Assembly: GCA_036378475.1 (NCBI GenBank)
Contig: DASUWJ010000091.1
Coordinates: forward strand, 1 to 30,178
Source of the DNA: 13-2-20CM-68-14 sp036378475
GTDB taxonomy: Bacteria > Actinomycetota > Thermoleophilia > Gaiellales > Gaiellaceae
DNA: 30,178 bases
Direction of reading: 5' to 3'
Under the pieces are notes generated by a model. That model had not been told where the DNA came from. It made no database searches and worked only from the letters and a program-made list of their open reading frames with translations. The translations under genes and the position numbers were made by a program. Position 1 is the stretch's first letter, and every line of letters begins with the position of its first letter. Below, one piece after another: positions 8,006 through 15,873 of this stretch.

Positions 8006-9422
8006 GCGCCTCGCGCGTGCGGGCGGCGGCGGCGAGCGGCAGGAGCGCCAGCGCGCCCCACGTCACCGGGTCTTCGAAGAACGCGTTGTAGAAGAGGCTG
8101 TGCACGCCGATCGCCACCAGGACGGCCGCGAGCGACAAGGCCAGGCGTCCAGCCGCGCTCGAGCCGGCGGTCCGGAATGCGAGCACGAACGCCGCCAGCA
8201 AGAGCCAGACGAAGAGCACCAGTCCGATCGCGCCCGTCTCTGCCGCGACGGTGACGGGGGTGTCGTGGGAGGCGGCGGCCTTCGGCTCGTTGCCGCTCAG
8301 GTGTGTCCTTCTCGCGTAGGCCTTCTTGAACCCGCCGATCCCGACGCCCTGCAGGGGGTGGTGCACGGCAATCGCGATCCCGTTCTTGACCAGCTTGAAG
8401 CGCCCGCCCGAGGCGCTGTTCAGCGAGTGGTGGCGAACGGACGGCAGCGCGACCGCGGCCACTAAACCGACGAGCGCGACCACCCCGATCAGGGCGAGCG
8501 TCCTTCGTCCCCACGCAAACCACGCGACCACGCCGACGCCGCAAACGAGCGCCACGAAGCTCGATTGGGAGAACGAGAGGACGAGCCCGATCCAGGCCAC
8601 GACGATCGCCGCCGCCGCCCCGACCGAAACGCGCCGGGGTGCGCCGAGCACGACCGGGACGAGGCAGGCGAGAATGGCGACGACGAGGAAGCGCCCGTAG
8701 ATCGAGGGGTCCCAGAAGACGGAATTGACCCGATAGAAGGGCGCGTAGGCATTCGCCACCAGCACCTTCGGGTTCCAGAAGATGTTGCGCGTCTCGTACT
8801 GGTAGACGCCGATCAGCGCGAACAGGATCGCCATTCCGACGAGGAGCCCGAACAGGGCCCGGAGCCAGTCAGCTCGCCAGGGCAGCCGAGCGAGCGCAAC
8901 CGCGATCAGGCCGAAGGGGAGATAGAAGGCGAGCAGCTCGATCGCGCCCTGGCGGAGATCCTCGCTCCACGCGAGCGAGAGGCCGCCCCAAAAGACAAAG
9001 AGCGCGAGCGGCAGCGCCAGCGGGCCGAGTTCGCGCGCACGCTCGTCCCCGCGCCACAGCTGCCAGAGGAGCGCGAGCGCTGCCGCCGCGGCGACGCCGT
9101 ACATCGGCACGAGCAGGCTCGCCTGGGTCGAACCGACCGTCAGCTGGATCCGGGCGGGAACGCACGCGAGCGCGGCGAGCGCAAGCAGCCAGGGCCAGCG
9201 CAGGAGCAGTGCGGCCGCCGCTGCCGCCAGCACGAGCCCCGCGAGGCCCGCGGCGGCGAGCAGGGCGCGATGCCCGTGCGGCGCGAGGTAGTAGGCGAGG
9301 ACGGCGGAGCCGAGCGCCCAAGCGCCGAGGCCAGCGAGCCGGAACTCGCGGCGCGGGGCCCCGATCAAAACCGCCAGCCCCGCGGCGGCCAGCGGCCCTG
9401 CGACGCGCGCGAGCTCGCTCAT
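7917..9422 (-). CDS. O-antigen ligase/polymerase family membrane protein (Wzy_C type)
   Basis: A 501-residue, very hydrophobic protein with about 11-13 membrane segments. The conserved periplasmic-loop region has NGIAIAVHHPLQGVGIGG followed by ASHDTPVTVAAETGAIGL. This corresponds to the PxxGxGxGxF and HNxxLxxxxExGxxGL pattern of O-antigen ligases and polymerases, with His-Asp in place of His-Asn. Proteins of this family join glycan repeats or transfer glycans on the outer face of the membrane. ATG 9422 overlaps the stop of the Ig-protein gene by 4 bp (ATGA), so the two are coupled. The open frame extends further upstream to 9755 only as an artefact of high GC. The 3' end overlaps the convergent flippase gene. 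Confidence 0.87.
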   Translation of the reverse strand: MSELARVAGPLAAAGLAVLIGAPRREFRLAGLGAWALGSAVLAYYLAPHGHRALLAAAGLAGLVLAAAAAALLLRWPWLLALAALACVPARIQLTVGSTQASLLVPMYGVAAAAALALLWQLWRGDERARELGPLALPLALFVFWGGLSLAWSEDLRQGAIELLAFYLPFGLIAVALARLPWRADWLRALFGLLVGMAILFALIGVYQYETRNIFWNPKVLVANAYAPFYRVNSVFWDPSIYGRFLVVAILACLVPVVLGAPRRVSVGAAAAIVVAWIGLVLSFSQSSFVALVCGVGVVAWFAWGRRTLALIGVVALVGLVAAVALPSVRHHSLNSASGGRFKLVKNGIAIAVHHPLQGVGIGGFKKAYARRTHLSGNEPKAAASHDTPVTVAAETGAIGLVLFVWLLLAAFVLAFRTAGSSAAGRLALSLAAVLVAIGVHSLFYNAFFEDPVTWGALALLPLAAAARTREALSERQRRDGVPPRAAVVVPPAGRSRAEAG

Positions 9423-10327
9423 CGGGCGACCACGAGCAGGGCCCGGTCCGAGAAGCCCCGCTCGCTGACGATTAGCTGGTAGGTGCCCGGCGCGCCCGCA
9501 GGAAGGACGAGCGTCCGCCCACGCACCCGGCCGGCGCGCGAGCCGATCCGCCAGCGGAAGGCGCTCGCATCCGTATAGACGCGGACGACGACCCGGCCGC
9601 CGCTTCGAACGCTGATTCGGTGCCGCGCGAGCTCGATGTAGCGAATCCGCACCACGATCGGCCGGCTCGGGCGGCCGAGGTTGTTCACCTCGTCGAGCGC
9701 CCTGAGCCGGAGACGGTAGCGGCCGGGGGGAAGGCGCAGGCCGTCCGGGCGCCACTCGACCGTGCCGCTCGTCGCGAAGGCCTTGTTCTCGACCACCAGC
9801 CTGCCGTTCGCGTAGAGCAGGGCGTGGGCCGGCTCACTGGCCCGGTAGCGCAGGAGGAGGTAGTCGTGGCGGTAGTCGCCGTCCGGCGAGAAGACGGTCA
9901 GGTTCGGGCGCCCGGCCGAGATTCGCGGGGCCACGTTGTCGACCACGATCGGGTTCGGCAGGAGGATCGTCCGGTGCTCGCCGGGAAGGCGGAGCCGCGG
10001 CTTGTAGGTGCCGTCGGCGACGGCGCGACCGGCATCGTCTCGTCCGTCCCAGGCGAAACGCTGCAGCCCGGCGTGCGGCCGCGGCGGGGCTGGAAGCGAA
10101 CGGACGACCCTGCCGCTCGCGTCGACGATCGCCACCGAGACGTCGTCCGCCTCGCGCAGGCGAAAGGAGATCTGGGCCCGCTTCCCGGAGCGAGCCGAAA
10201 CGGCCTTGTCGACGAGCGTCTGGAACACCGGGCTCCGCTCGAGCTTCAGCCGCTCCGTGACCGCAAATGCCGCCGCCGAGCCGCCGAGCAGCCCGATCAC
10301 GAGCAGCACCGGCAGGAAACGCGCCAA
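9419..10327 (-). CDS. Exported protein with FlgD-like Ig domains
   Basis: A 302-residue protein with an N-terminal hydrophobic segment (about 4-22), probably a signal peptide or membrane anchor. It holds a FlgD-type Ig repeat, recognisable by FAWDGRDDAGRAVADGTY near residues 90-107. A second beta-rich module begins at NLTVFSPDGDYRHDY, and the C-terminus is a further beta-sandwich-like segment. No catalytic motif is visible, so a structural or glycan-associated role outside the membrane is likely. The start is taken as TTG 10327, with TAGACT 9 nt upstream; an in-frame GTG at 10309 is an alternative. It overlaps the O-antigen ligase gene by 4 bp and may present or shape the product of that enzyme. 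A similar WNGRDQRGH repeat ends the glycosidase at 25459-27180. Confidence 0.75.
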   Translation of the reverse strand: MARFLPVLLVIGLLGGSAAAFAVTERLKLERSPVFQTLVDKAVSARSGKRAQISFRLREADDVSVAIVDASGRVVRSLPAPPRPHAGLQRFAWDGRDDAGRAVADGTYKPRLRLPGEHRTILLPNPIVVDNVAPRISAGRPNLTVFSPDGDYRHDYLLLRYRASEPAHALLYANGRLVVENKAFATSGTVEWRPDGLRLPPGRYRLRLRALDEVNNLGRPSRPIVVRIRYIELARHRISVRSGGRVVVRVYTDASAFRWRIGSRAGRVRGRTLVLPAGAPGTYQLIVSERGFSDRALLVVAR

Positions 10328-10336
10328 GGTGCGGCG

Positions 10337-10342
10337 AGTCTA
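10337..10342 (-). promoter_or_regulatory. -10 box before the Ig-protein gene
   Basis: Minus strand TAGACT, 9 nt before TTG 10327 and just after the tauE-like stop. It belongs to the 13-mer CTAGACTCGCCGC also found before the epimerase gene, and suggests that the Ig-protein/ligase pair has its own promoter despite the 27 bp gap to the sulfur operon. Confidence 0.42.
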
Positions 10343-10354
10343 GATGCGGGTCGG

Positions 10355-11260
10355 CTACCGAAGCGGCGGTTCGGTCGCCAGCGCCTCGACCGTGCGCCGC
10401 CGCCTCTGGAACTCAAGTACGCCCCAGGCAGCCAGCGCCATGCCGCTCGCGATCAAGCCGCCGACCAGCACCCAGTTCGCCTGGGGCACTCGCACGAGCT
10501 TCACCCCGCTCAAGATCAGGACGAGCGCAAGCCCGAGCCGAAGCGCATGCTCGGGAATCCGGAGCGTCAGCTTGCTCGTGAGCAGCACGCCGGGAATCGA
10601 GCCGAGCAGAAGCCACCCGATCACCCGCAGGTCGACGTTGCCAGCGAGCAGGTGGCCGACCCCTGCCACCCAGAGAAGCGCGGCGGCGTGAAAGATGTCC
10701 GTGCCCACGATCTTGCGCACGGTGAGTGGATACGCGAGCACCATCACCAGGCCGAAGAACGTGCCGCTGCCGACCGAGGTGAGGCCGACGACGAAGCCGA
10801 AGACGGCCCCGATCAAAAAGGCGATCAAGCGGTCGCGCCTCGTCAGGATGAAGGGAGCGTCACTCGGCTGCAGGCCGCGCTTGATCAGCGTCTTGGCGAC
10901 GAGCCCGAACCCGCCCAGAATCAGGGCGGCGCCGATCGCGTAGCTCTCGACCGACTCGATCCCGCCTCCGTAGCGCTGCTTGAGCAGCGTCGCGAGGCCC
11001 ACCCCGAGCAGGGACATCGGGCCCGAGCCGAGAAACATCCAGAAGGTCAGCCGCGCGTGCACGGTCCCGAGCCTGCGGTGGCGGAGAGCGCCGAAGCTCT
11101 TGAAGACGGCGCCGTGGAGCACGTCCGTCCCGACGGCGAGCGTCGGGTTGAAGCCGAAGACGATGACGAGGATCGGCGTCAGCAGCGAGCCGCCCCCCAT
11201 GCCGGTCAAGCCGACGAGGGAGCCGATCAGCAGGCCGGTGAGCGCGAACTGCCAGGTCAC
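10355..11260 (-). CDS. TauE/SafE family sulfite/sulfonate exporter
   Basis: A 301-residue membrane protein with about 8 hydrophobic segments. The two internally related halves each carry the family's Gly-rich entry: GSLVGLTGMGGGSLLTP (about 13-29) and GFVVGLTSVGSGTFFGL in the second half. The family exports sulfite or small organosulfonates such as sulfoacetate, and some members import. GTG 11260 begins 1 bp after the ATP sulfurylase stop, so it is the last gene of the sulfur operon. This placement suggests disposal of excess sulfite or export of a sulfonate product made by the upstream enzymes; the sequence cannot decide which. Confidence 0.9.
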   Translation of the reverse strand: MTWQFALTGLLIGSLVGLTGMGGGSLLTPILVIVFGFNPTLAVGTDVLHGAVFKSFGALRHRRLGTVHARLTFWMFLGSGPMSLLGVGLATLLKQRYGGGIESVESYAIGAALILGGFGLVAKTLIKRGLQPSDAPFILTRRDRLIAFLIGAVFGFVVGLTSVGSGTFFGLVMVLAYPLTVRKIVGTDIFHAAALLWVAGVGHLLAGNVDLRVIGWLLLGSIPGVLLTSKLTLRIPEHALRLGLALVLILSGVKLVRVPQANWVLVGGLIASGMALAAWGVLEFQRRRRTVEALATEPPLR

Positions 11261-11261
11261 C

Positions 11262-12401
11262 TCAGGCTCGATAGGCCTCGATCAGCACCTCGGCGACCTC
11301 CGGCCGTGAGAACTCGCTCGGCGGCAGGGCGCCCTGAGCGAGCAGCTCGCGCACCTTCGTGCCCGAGAGGAAGACGTGGACCTCACGGGGATGCGGGCAC
11401 GTCTTCGGCGTCGCCATCTGGGCGCAGACGCGGCACCAGAAAGCGTGCTCGAAGAACATCGGCTCGATCCCGAGCTCGTTCGGCTCGAACTCCGCGAAGA
11501 TCAGCTGGGCGTCGTAGGTACCGTAGTAGTCGCCCACCCCCGCGTGGTCTCGGCCGACGATGAAGTGCGAGCAGCCGTAGTTCTTGCGGCAGAGGGCGTG
11601 CCAGACGGCCTCACGCGGGCCCGCGTAGCGCATCGCGGCCGGGAACGAGGACAAGACGACCCGCTCCTGCGGGTAGTAGAGCTCGAGCAGGATTCGGTAG
11701 CACTCGACGCGCGTCTGTGCCGGAACGTCGTCGGACTTCGTCTCGCCGACGAGCGGGTGGATCAGCAGCCCGTCCACCGTCTCGAGCGCGCCTTTCGTCA
11801 GGTACTCGTGCGCTCGGTGGATCGGGTTTCGCGTCTGGAAGCCGACGACGCGCTTCCAGCCTCGCTCGGCGAAGACCGCGCGCGTCTGGGCCGGATCGAG
11901 GGCGAGCTCGGGGAAGCTCGGTTCGGCCCGCTCGAAGACGGTCACCTTCCCGGCTAGGTAGAGGGGCTTCTGGGCGTACAGCCGCGCGACACCCGGATGC
12001 GCCTCGTCGGTCGTCCGGAAGCAGCTGCGCGCCTCGCGCTCCTTGTCGTACTCGAAGATCTCGTCGACCTCCAGCACGGCGAAGGCGGCGCCGGACTCGT
12101 CCGTCAGGGCGACCTCACCCCCCTGCGGTTCCCGGTCAACTGCCAGGCAGACGGGGAGCGCCCAGGGCAGGCCCTTCGCGAGGCGCATCTCGGCGAGCAC
12201 CCGCTCGTAGTCGTCGCGGCCCATGAAGCCGTCGAGTGGCGAGAGCCCACCACAGGCGATGAGATCCAGGTCGGACAGCTCGCGGGAGGTGAGCGAAACC
12301 TGCTCCAGGCTCTCGAGGTTGTCCGGCCGCGGCCCGGTGCGGTCAACGAGGTAGCCGCCGTGGGGCGGGATCAGCTGCTCCGTCGTCTCGAGCGCACTCA
12401 C
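11262..12401 (-). CDS. sat: Sulfate adenylyltransferase (ATP sulfurylase, Sat type)
   Basis: Converts sulfate and ATP to adenosine 5'-phosphosulfate (APS) and pyrophosphate in the cytoplasm. The 379-residue protein is the homo-oligomeric Sat type, not the CysD/CysN heterodimer. The substrate-binding motif QTRNPIHRAHE is at about 189-199, and GRDHAGVGDYYG at about 283-294. A C-terminal CRVCAQMATPKTC segment resembles the zinc-binding cysteine cluster of some bacterial Sat proteins. GTG 12401 overlaps the APS kinase stop by 4 bp (GTGA); the frame is open upstream but only with antisense-like Arg-rich sequence. It provides APS for both CysC and CysH of the same operon. Confidence 0.95.
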   Translation of the reverse strand: MSALETTEQLIPPHGGYLVDRTGPRPDNLESLEQVSLTSRELSDLDLIACGGLSPLDGFMGRDDYERVLAEMRLAKGLPWALPVCLAVDREPQGGEVALTDESGAAFAVLEVDEIFEYDKEREARSCFRTTDEAHPGVARLYAQKPLYLAGKVTVFERAEPSFPELALDPAQTRAVFAERGWKRVVGFQTRNPIHRAHEYLTKGALETVDGLLIHPLVGETKSDDVPAQTRVECYRILLELYYPQERVVLSSFPAAMRYAGPREAVWHALCRKNYGCSHFIVGRDHAGVGDYYGTYDAQLIFAEFEPNELGIEPMFFEHAFWCRVCAQMATPKTCPHPREVHVFLSGTKVRELLAQGALPPSEFSRPEVAEVLIEAYRA

Positions 12402-12949
12402 GCCGGCACCTTCAGGCTCGCGAGCCTCCGCTGGGCGAGCAGCGCGAGCACCCGCGCCGCGCTCTCGGCGGGCGTCTCGATCTCGGTCTCGAGCACGAGC
12501 TCGGCGTGGCGTGGCTCCTCGTAGGGATCGGAGACGCCGGTGAACCCCTGGAGCTCGCCCCTGAAAGCTTTCTCGTACAGTCCCTTGACGTCCCGGCGCG
12601 CGCATTCCTCGACCGAGGCCTTGACGAAGATCTCGATGAACTCGCCCTGGGCCTCGATCAGCCGGCGGGCATACGCGCGCGTCTTCGCGTAGGGCGAGAT
12701 CGCGGAGACGAGCACGGTCGCGCCGTGGCGGGTCAGGCGCGAGGCGACCCAGCCGATCCGCTCGATGTTCGTGTCGCGGTCTTCCTTGGAGAAGCCCAGC
12801 CCCTTCGAGAGGTGCGTCCGCACGACGTCGCCGTCGAGGTACTCGACGAGCGAGCCGCTTCGCTCCAGCTCGACCCCGACAAGCTCGGCGATCGTCGACT
12901 TGCCGGCTCCCGAGAGCCCGGTGAACCAGAGCGTGAATCCGTTATCCAT
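12398..12949 (-). CDS. cysC: Adenylylsulfate (APS) kinase
   Basis: Phosphorylates APS to PAPS. The 183-residue protein has the P-loop GLSGAGKST at residues 11-19, LDGDVVRTHL for APS binding, and GFSKEDRDTNIERIG and FVKASVEECARRDVKGLY, all typical of stand-alone CysC. ATG 12949 has AAAGGA 5 nt upstream, inside the end of cysH, which it overlaps by 8 bp. In an operon whose reductase looks APS-specific, PAPS may serve sulfotransferases or 3'-phosphate metabolism rather than reduction. No sulfotransferase is seen in the window. Confidence 0.95.
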   Translation of the reverse strand: MDNGFTLWFTGLSGAGKSTIAELVGVELERSGSLVEYLDGDVVRTHLSKGLGFSKEDRDTNIERIGWVASRLTRHGATVLVSAISPYAKTRAYARRLIEAQGEFIEIFVKASVEECARRDVKGLYEKAFRGELQGFTGVSDPYEEPRHAELVLETEIETPAESAARVLALLAQRRLASLKVPA

Positions 12950-13670
12950 TCGATCCTTTCTGTTCGGCCGCCGGGTTTCGGCGGACGGGTGTGTCGAGGT
13001 GAATCCCGCACTCGAGCTTGTCGGAGCCGGCCCAGCGGCCCGCCCGCTCCTCCTCGTTCGGCGCCGTCGGGCGGGTACACGGAATGCAGCCGATCGAGCG
13101 GTAGCCGCTCTCGTGCAGCGGGTTGAACGGGATCTCGTTGACCTTGATGTACGCCCAGACGCGCTGCTCGTCCCAGTCGGCGAGCGGGTGCAGCTTCCAG
13201 ACGCCGTAGCGCTCAGACCACTGCAGCTTCGGCGTGGCGGCGCGGCTCGGCGACTGGTCGCGGCGGATCCCCGATACCCACCCCTGGTAGGGCCGGAGCG
13301 CCTCGAGCAGGGGCTCGACCTTGCGGATGTGGCAGCAGCGGTCCGGATTGGTCTCCCACAGGTTCGGGCCCTCGCGACGGTGCTGCTCGGCCACCGTCAG
13401 CACGTGCGGCCTTCGTAGCTCGAGTCCGTACCGCTCGACCAGCCGGTCGCGGGTCTCGTAGCTCTCGCGGAAGAAGAGCTGCGTGTCGAGCTCGAGCACG
13501 GGCAGCCCGAGTCCGAGCTCGGCGACCATGTGCACGAGTACCGAGGACTGCTTCTGCCAGGAGCAGGTCAGGCAGAGCTTGTCGCCGAACTCATCGGAGC
13601 CCCACCGAAGCAGCTCCTCGGCGGACATCGCCTCGAAGTCGAGCTCAGGCAGCGGGGGTGCGCTCGCCAC
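12942..13670 (-). CDS. cysH: Phosphoadenylyl-/adenylyl-sulfate reductase, probably APS-type
   Basis: Reduces activated sulfate to sulfite with thioredoxin or glutaredoxin as donor. The 242-residue protein has the paired cysteines CC at 112-113 and the CIPC pair at 195 and 198. These are the ligands of the [4Fe-4S] cluster that marks the plant/bacterial APS reductase class. The catalytic Cys221 is in the C-terminal ECGIH motif. GTG 13670 was chosen because GGAGGT lies about 5 nt before it; an ATG at 13628 is less well placed. It overlaps comA by 26 bp upstream and cysC by 8 bp downstream. The sulfite it makes is a direct substrate of ComA. No sulfite reductase gene is seen nearby. Confidence 0.93.
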   Translation of the reverse strand: MASAPPLPELDFEAMSAEELLRWGSDEFGDKLCLTCSWQKQSSVLVHMVAELGLGLPVLELDTQLFFRESYETRDRLVERYGLELRRPHVLTVAEQHRREGPNLWETNPDRCCHIRKVEPLLEALRPYQGWVSGIRRDQSPSRAATPKLQWSERYGVWKLHPLADWDEQRVWAYIKVNEIPFNPLHESGYRSIGCIPCTRPTAPNEEERAGRWAGSDKLECGIHLDTPVRRNPAAEQKGSNG

Positions 13671-14403
13671 CGAGCACCTCCAGCAGGGTGTCGCCGCGAA
13701 GACCGAGCCGCAGAGTCTCGAGTGCGATTACCTCGTCGGGCGGAATGTTGCCGAGATTCACCGTCGGCCCGAACTGCTTGATCAACCAGGCCTGGGCCGC
13801 CTTCGTCGGCGCCTCGAAGAGCAGGTCGTCGGCGCCGAGCTCCTGTGCGATCTGTTCGACGAGAGCCGAGCGCATCTCTCCCGTCGCCTGGTAGATCCCC
13901 GCGGTACCTCCCTCGCGCCCCTCGGTGATCACCTTCCACGCTCCGGCCTCGAGCTCCTCCCTGATCCATTCGATCCACCGTGAGGGGGCGTACTCGATGT
14001 CGGAATCCTTCGAACCGACCTCGGAGAGCACGGTGAAGTCACGGGCGAAATCCGCGATCAGCTCGAGCTTGCGGTCGCGCTCGAGCGCGATCACGCCGTC
14101 GGAGATCTCGACGTGGGTGAGACCGAGCTGCTGGAGCCAGCGCTTGTAGTCGTCGAGCTTCTCGAGCGTGAGCACGACCTCGAGGAAGGTGCCGCCGATC
14201 ACGACCGGCTTCTCGCGCAGGACGTCGAGCTTCGCGCGCAGGTTCGAGGTCACGTACGAGGTGCCCCAGCCGAGCTTGACGATGTCGATGTAGGCCCCGC
14301 TCGTCTCGAGCACGTCCTGCCAGGCGCGCGGGCCGAGGCCCTTGTCGAGCACGTGGGTCAGCCCGCCCGAGCGCCGCTCGAGCCCAAGATCAAAGGCGTG
14401 CAT
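13645..14403 (-). CDS. comA: Phosphosulfolactate synthase (ComA family)
   Basis: Family reaction: sulfite plus phosphoenolpyruvate gives (2R)-phospho-3-sulfolactate, the first step of coenzyme M synthesis in methanogens; homologues occur in some bacteria. The 252-residue TIM-barrel protein matches the family length. It carries LDKGLG (19-24), DIVKLGWGTS (40-49), GGTFLEV (70-76), EISDGVI (99-105), SEVGSKD (127-133), ITEGREGGTAGIY (159-171) and NLGNIPPDEVIALETLRLGLRGDT near the end. ATG 14403 lies 14 bp inside the fumarase beta gene with AAGGAG 5 nt upstream. It overlaps cysH by 26 bp. The physical coupling to a sulfite-producing enzyme strongly supports sulfite as substrate. No ComB, ComC, ComD or ComE is in the window. 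Confidence 0.92.
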   Translation of the reverse strand: MHAFDLGLERRSGGLTHVLDKGLGPRAWQDVLETSGAYIDIVKLGWGTSYVTSNLRAKLDVLREKPVVIGGTFLEVVLTLEKLDDYKRWLQQLGLTHVEISDGVIALERDRKLELIADFARDFTVLSEVGSKDSDIEYAPSRWIEWIREELEAGAWKVITEGREGGTAGIYQATGEMRSALVEQIAQELGADDLLFEAPTKAAQAWLIKQFGPTVNLGNIPPDEVIALETLRLGLRGDTLLEVLGGERTPAA

Positions 14404-14977
14404 AGAGCTCCTTCAGCTTCTCCTCCGCGGCTGCCTGGACCTCGTGGTAGAGCGAGCCGCCGTGGGCGTCGATCCCGACCGTCAGCGGGCCGAAGTCCTT
14501 GACCCGGAACCTCCAAAGACACTCGGGCATCAGCTCCTCCCAGGCGACCTCCTCGATCTCCTCGATCTGGGTCGTCTCGAGCGCCGCCGCGCCGCCGACG
14601 ATCGCGAAATAGACCATTCCCAGGCGGCGCATCGGCTCGATCGCCTCGTCCGGAAAGCCGCCCTTGCCGCAGATCGCGCGCACGCCGTAGCGCGCGCCGA
14701 GCGGCTCGGTGAAGCGCACCATCCGCGCGCTCGTGGTCGTGCCGATGCAGACCGGGTCGTAGCCGCCGTCCTCCCGTTTCCGGACACCCGGCGCCGTGTG
14801 GAGGAGAAACGCCCCCCGCAGGTCCATCGGCGGCTCCATGTCCTCGTCGAAGATGCGAATCTGCGTCCGGTCGCGGATGCCGATGATCCGCCCTTGCACG
14901 GTCACCTCGTCGCCGGCGCGGAGCTTCAGGATCTCGCGCTCGTCGGTGACCGGGAAGGTGAGTTCGTGTCGCGCCAT
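14390..14977 (-). CDS. Class I fumarase / tartrate dehydratase beta subunit
   Basis: The 195-residue beta subunit of an iron-sulfur hydro-lyase of the FumA/TtdAB family, which adds or removes water across a carbon double bond in C4 dicarboxylates. Signature elements are the swivelling-domain start (LTFPV, LKLRAGDEVTVQGRI), CIGTTTSARMVRF (77-89) and CGKGGF (103-108). ATG 14977 overlaps the alpha stop by one base (TGATG). The end overlaps comA by 14 bp. With the alpha gene it forms a complete enzyme. Malate/fumarate is the default substrate pair; tartrate, or a sulfonate analogue such as sulfolactate, cannot be excluded from sequence. Confidence 0.93.
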   Translation of the reverse strand: MARHELTFPVTDEREILKLRAGDEVTVQGRIIGIRDRTQIRIFDEDMEPPMDLRGAFLLHTAPGVRKREDGGYDPVCIGTTTSARMVRFTEPLGARYGVRAICGKGGFPDEAIEPMRRLGMVYFAIVGGAAALETTQIEEIEEVAWEELMPECLWRFRVKDFGPLTVGIDAHGGSLYHEVQAAAEEKLKELYARL

Positions 14978-15873
14978 CACGCCTCCCGGTCGAACTCGAC
15001 ACCGCCGTCGGCGCCGATGTGCGCGCTGGCGCGGCGAGCCGCCCAGCACTGGTAGTTGACCGCGACCGGGTTCAGGGTCATGTGCGTGTCCGCGTGCTCG
15101 ATATGGCACTGCAGGACGGTGACGTCGCCGCCGAGCCCCATCGGCCCGATGCCCGTCTCGTTCAGAAGCGCGAACAGCTCCTCCTCCAGCGCCGCGACCA
15201 CCGGATCGGGGTTGCGCGTGCCGATCGGGCGGGCGATCGCCTCCTTGGCGAGGTAGAGCGCGTAGTCCGCCGAGCCGCCGATCCCGACGCCGACGATCCC
15301 CGGCGGGCACGGCTTGCCGCCCGCCCCGACGATCGACTCGAGCACGAACTGCTTGATCCCCTTCACGCCGTCGGCGGGGACGCACATCTTCAGGAACGAC
15401 ATGTTCTCGGAGCCCGAGCCCTTGGGTACGCACTTGACATCCAGGCCGTCCCAGTCCGGGATGAACTCCCAGTGCACGATCGGCAGGCGGTGGCCCGTGT
15501 TCGGCCCGGTGTTCTCGCGCGTGATCGTGTGGACCGCATTCGAGCGCAGCGGATGCTCCAGCGTCGCTCGCTCCGTCCCGTTTTTCAGCGCCGCGTAGAT
15601 CCGGGCGGGATGCAGGGGGAAGTGCTCACCGACCCGGCAGCTGTAGACCGCGATCCCGGTGTCCTGGCAGACGAGATTATCCTGCTCGTCGGCCACGCCG
15701 ACGTTCTTGACGATCGTGTCGAGCACCCGCCGGCCCGGGACCGAGGTCTCGCGCTCGCGGGCGGCGGCGAGCGCATCGCGCAGATCCTGGGGGATGTCCT
15801 TGAGCGCCCAGACGTAGAGGTGCGCCGCGGCATCCTCGACGACGGAGGCTAGGTCGGTGCCAACGACGCTCAT
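14977..15873 (-). CDS. Class I fumarase / tartrate dehydratase alpha subunit
   Basis: The 298-residue catalytic subunit holding the [4Fe-4S] cluster. Likely ligands are Cys69 in VCQDTGI, Cys189 in GKPCPPGIVG and Cys276 in VNYQCWAARR. Their spacing, about 120 and 87 residues, is close to that of single-chain FumA. KGSGSENMS (151-159) and VGIGGSADY also fit the family. ATG 15873 overlaps the flavoprotein stop by 4 bp (ATGA); an in-frame GTG at 15879 is possible. Such clusters are oxygen-sensitive. A fumarase between a fumarate reductase-like flavoprotein and a sulfonate synthase is an unusual setting. Confidence 0.93.
   Translation of the reverse strand: MSVVGTDLASVVEDAAAHLYVWALKDIPQDLRDALAAARERETSVPGRRVLDTIVKNVGVADEQDNLVCQDTGIAVYSCRVGEHFPLHPARIYAALKNGTERATLEHPLRSNAVHTITRENTGPNTGHRLPIVHWEFIPDWDGLDVKCVPKGSGSENMSFLKMCVPADGVKGIKQFVLESIVGAGGKPCPPGIVGVGIGGSADYALYLAKEAIARPIGTRNPDPVVAALEEELFALLNETGIGPMGLGGDVTVLQCHIEHADTHMTLNPVAVNYQCWAARRASAHIGADGGVEFDREA

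Noticed and set aside
9620..11563. Plus-strand 647-codon frame across the Ig, TauE and sat genes
   Set aside because: Spans three clearly real minus-strand genes and has charge-rich, motif-free translation.
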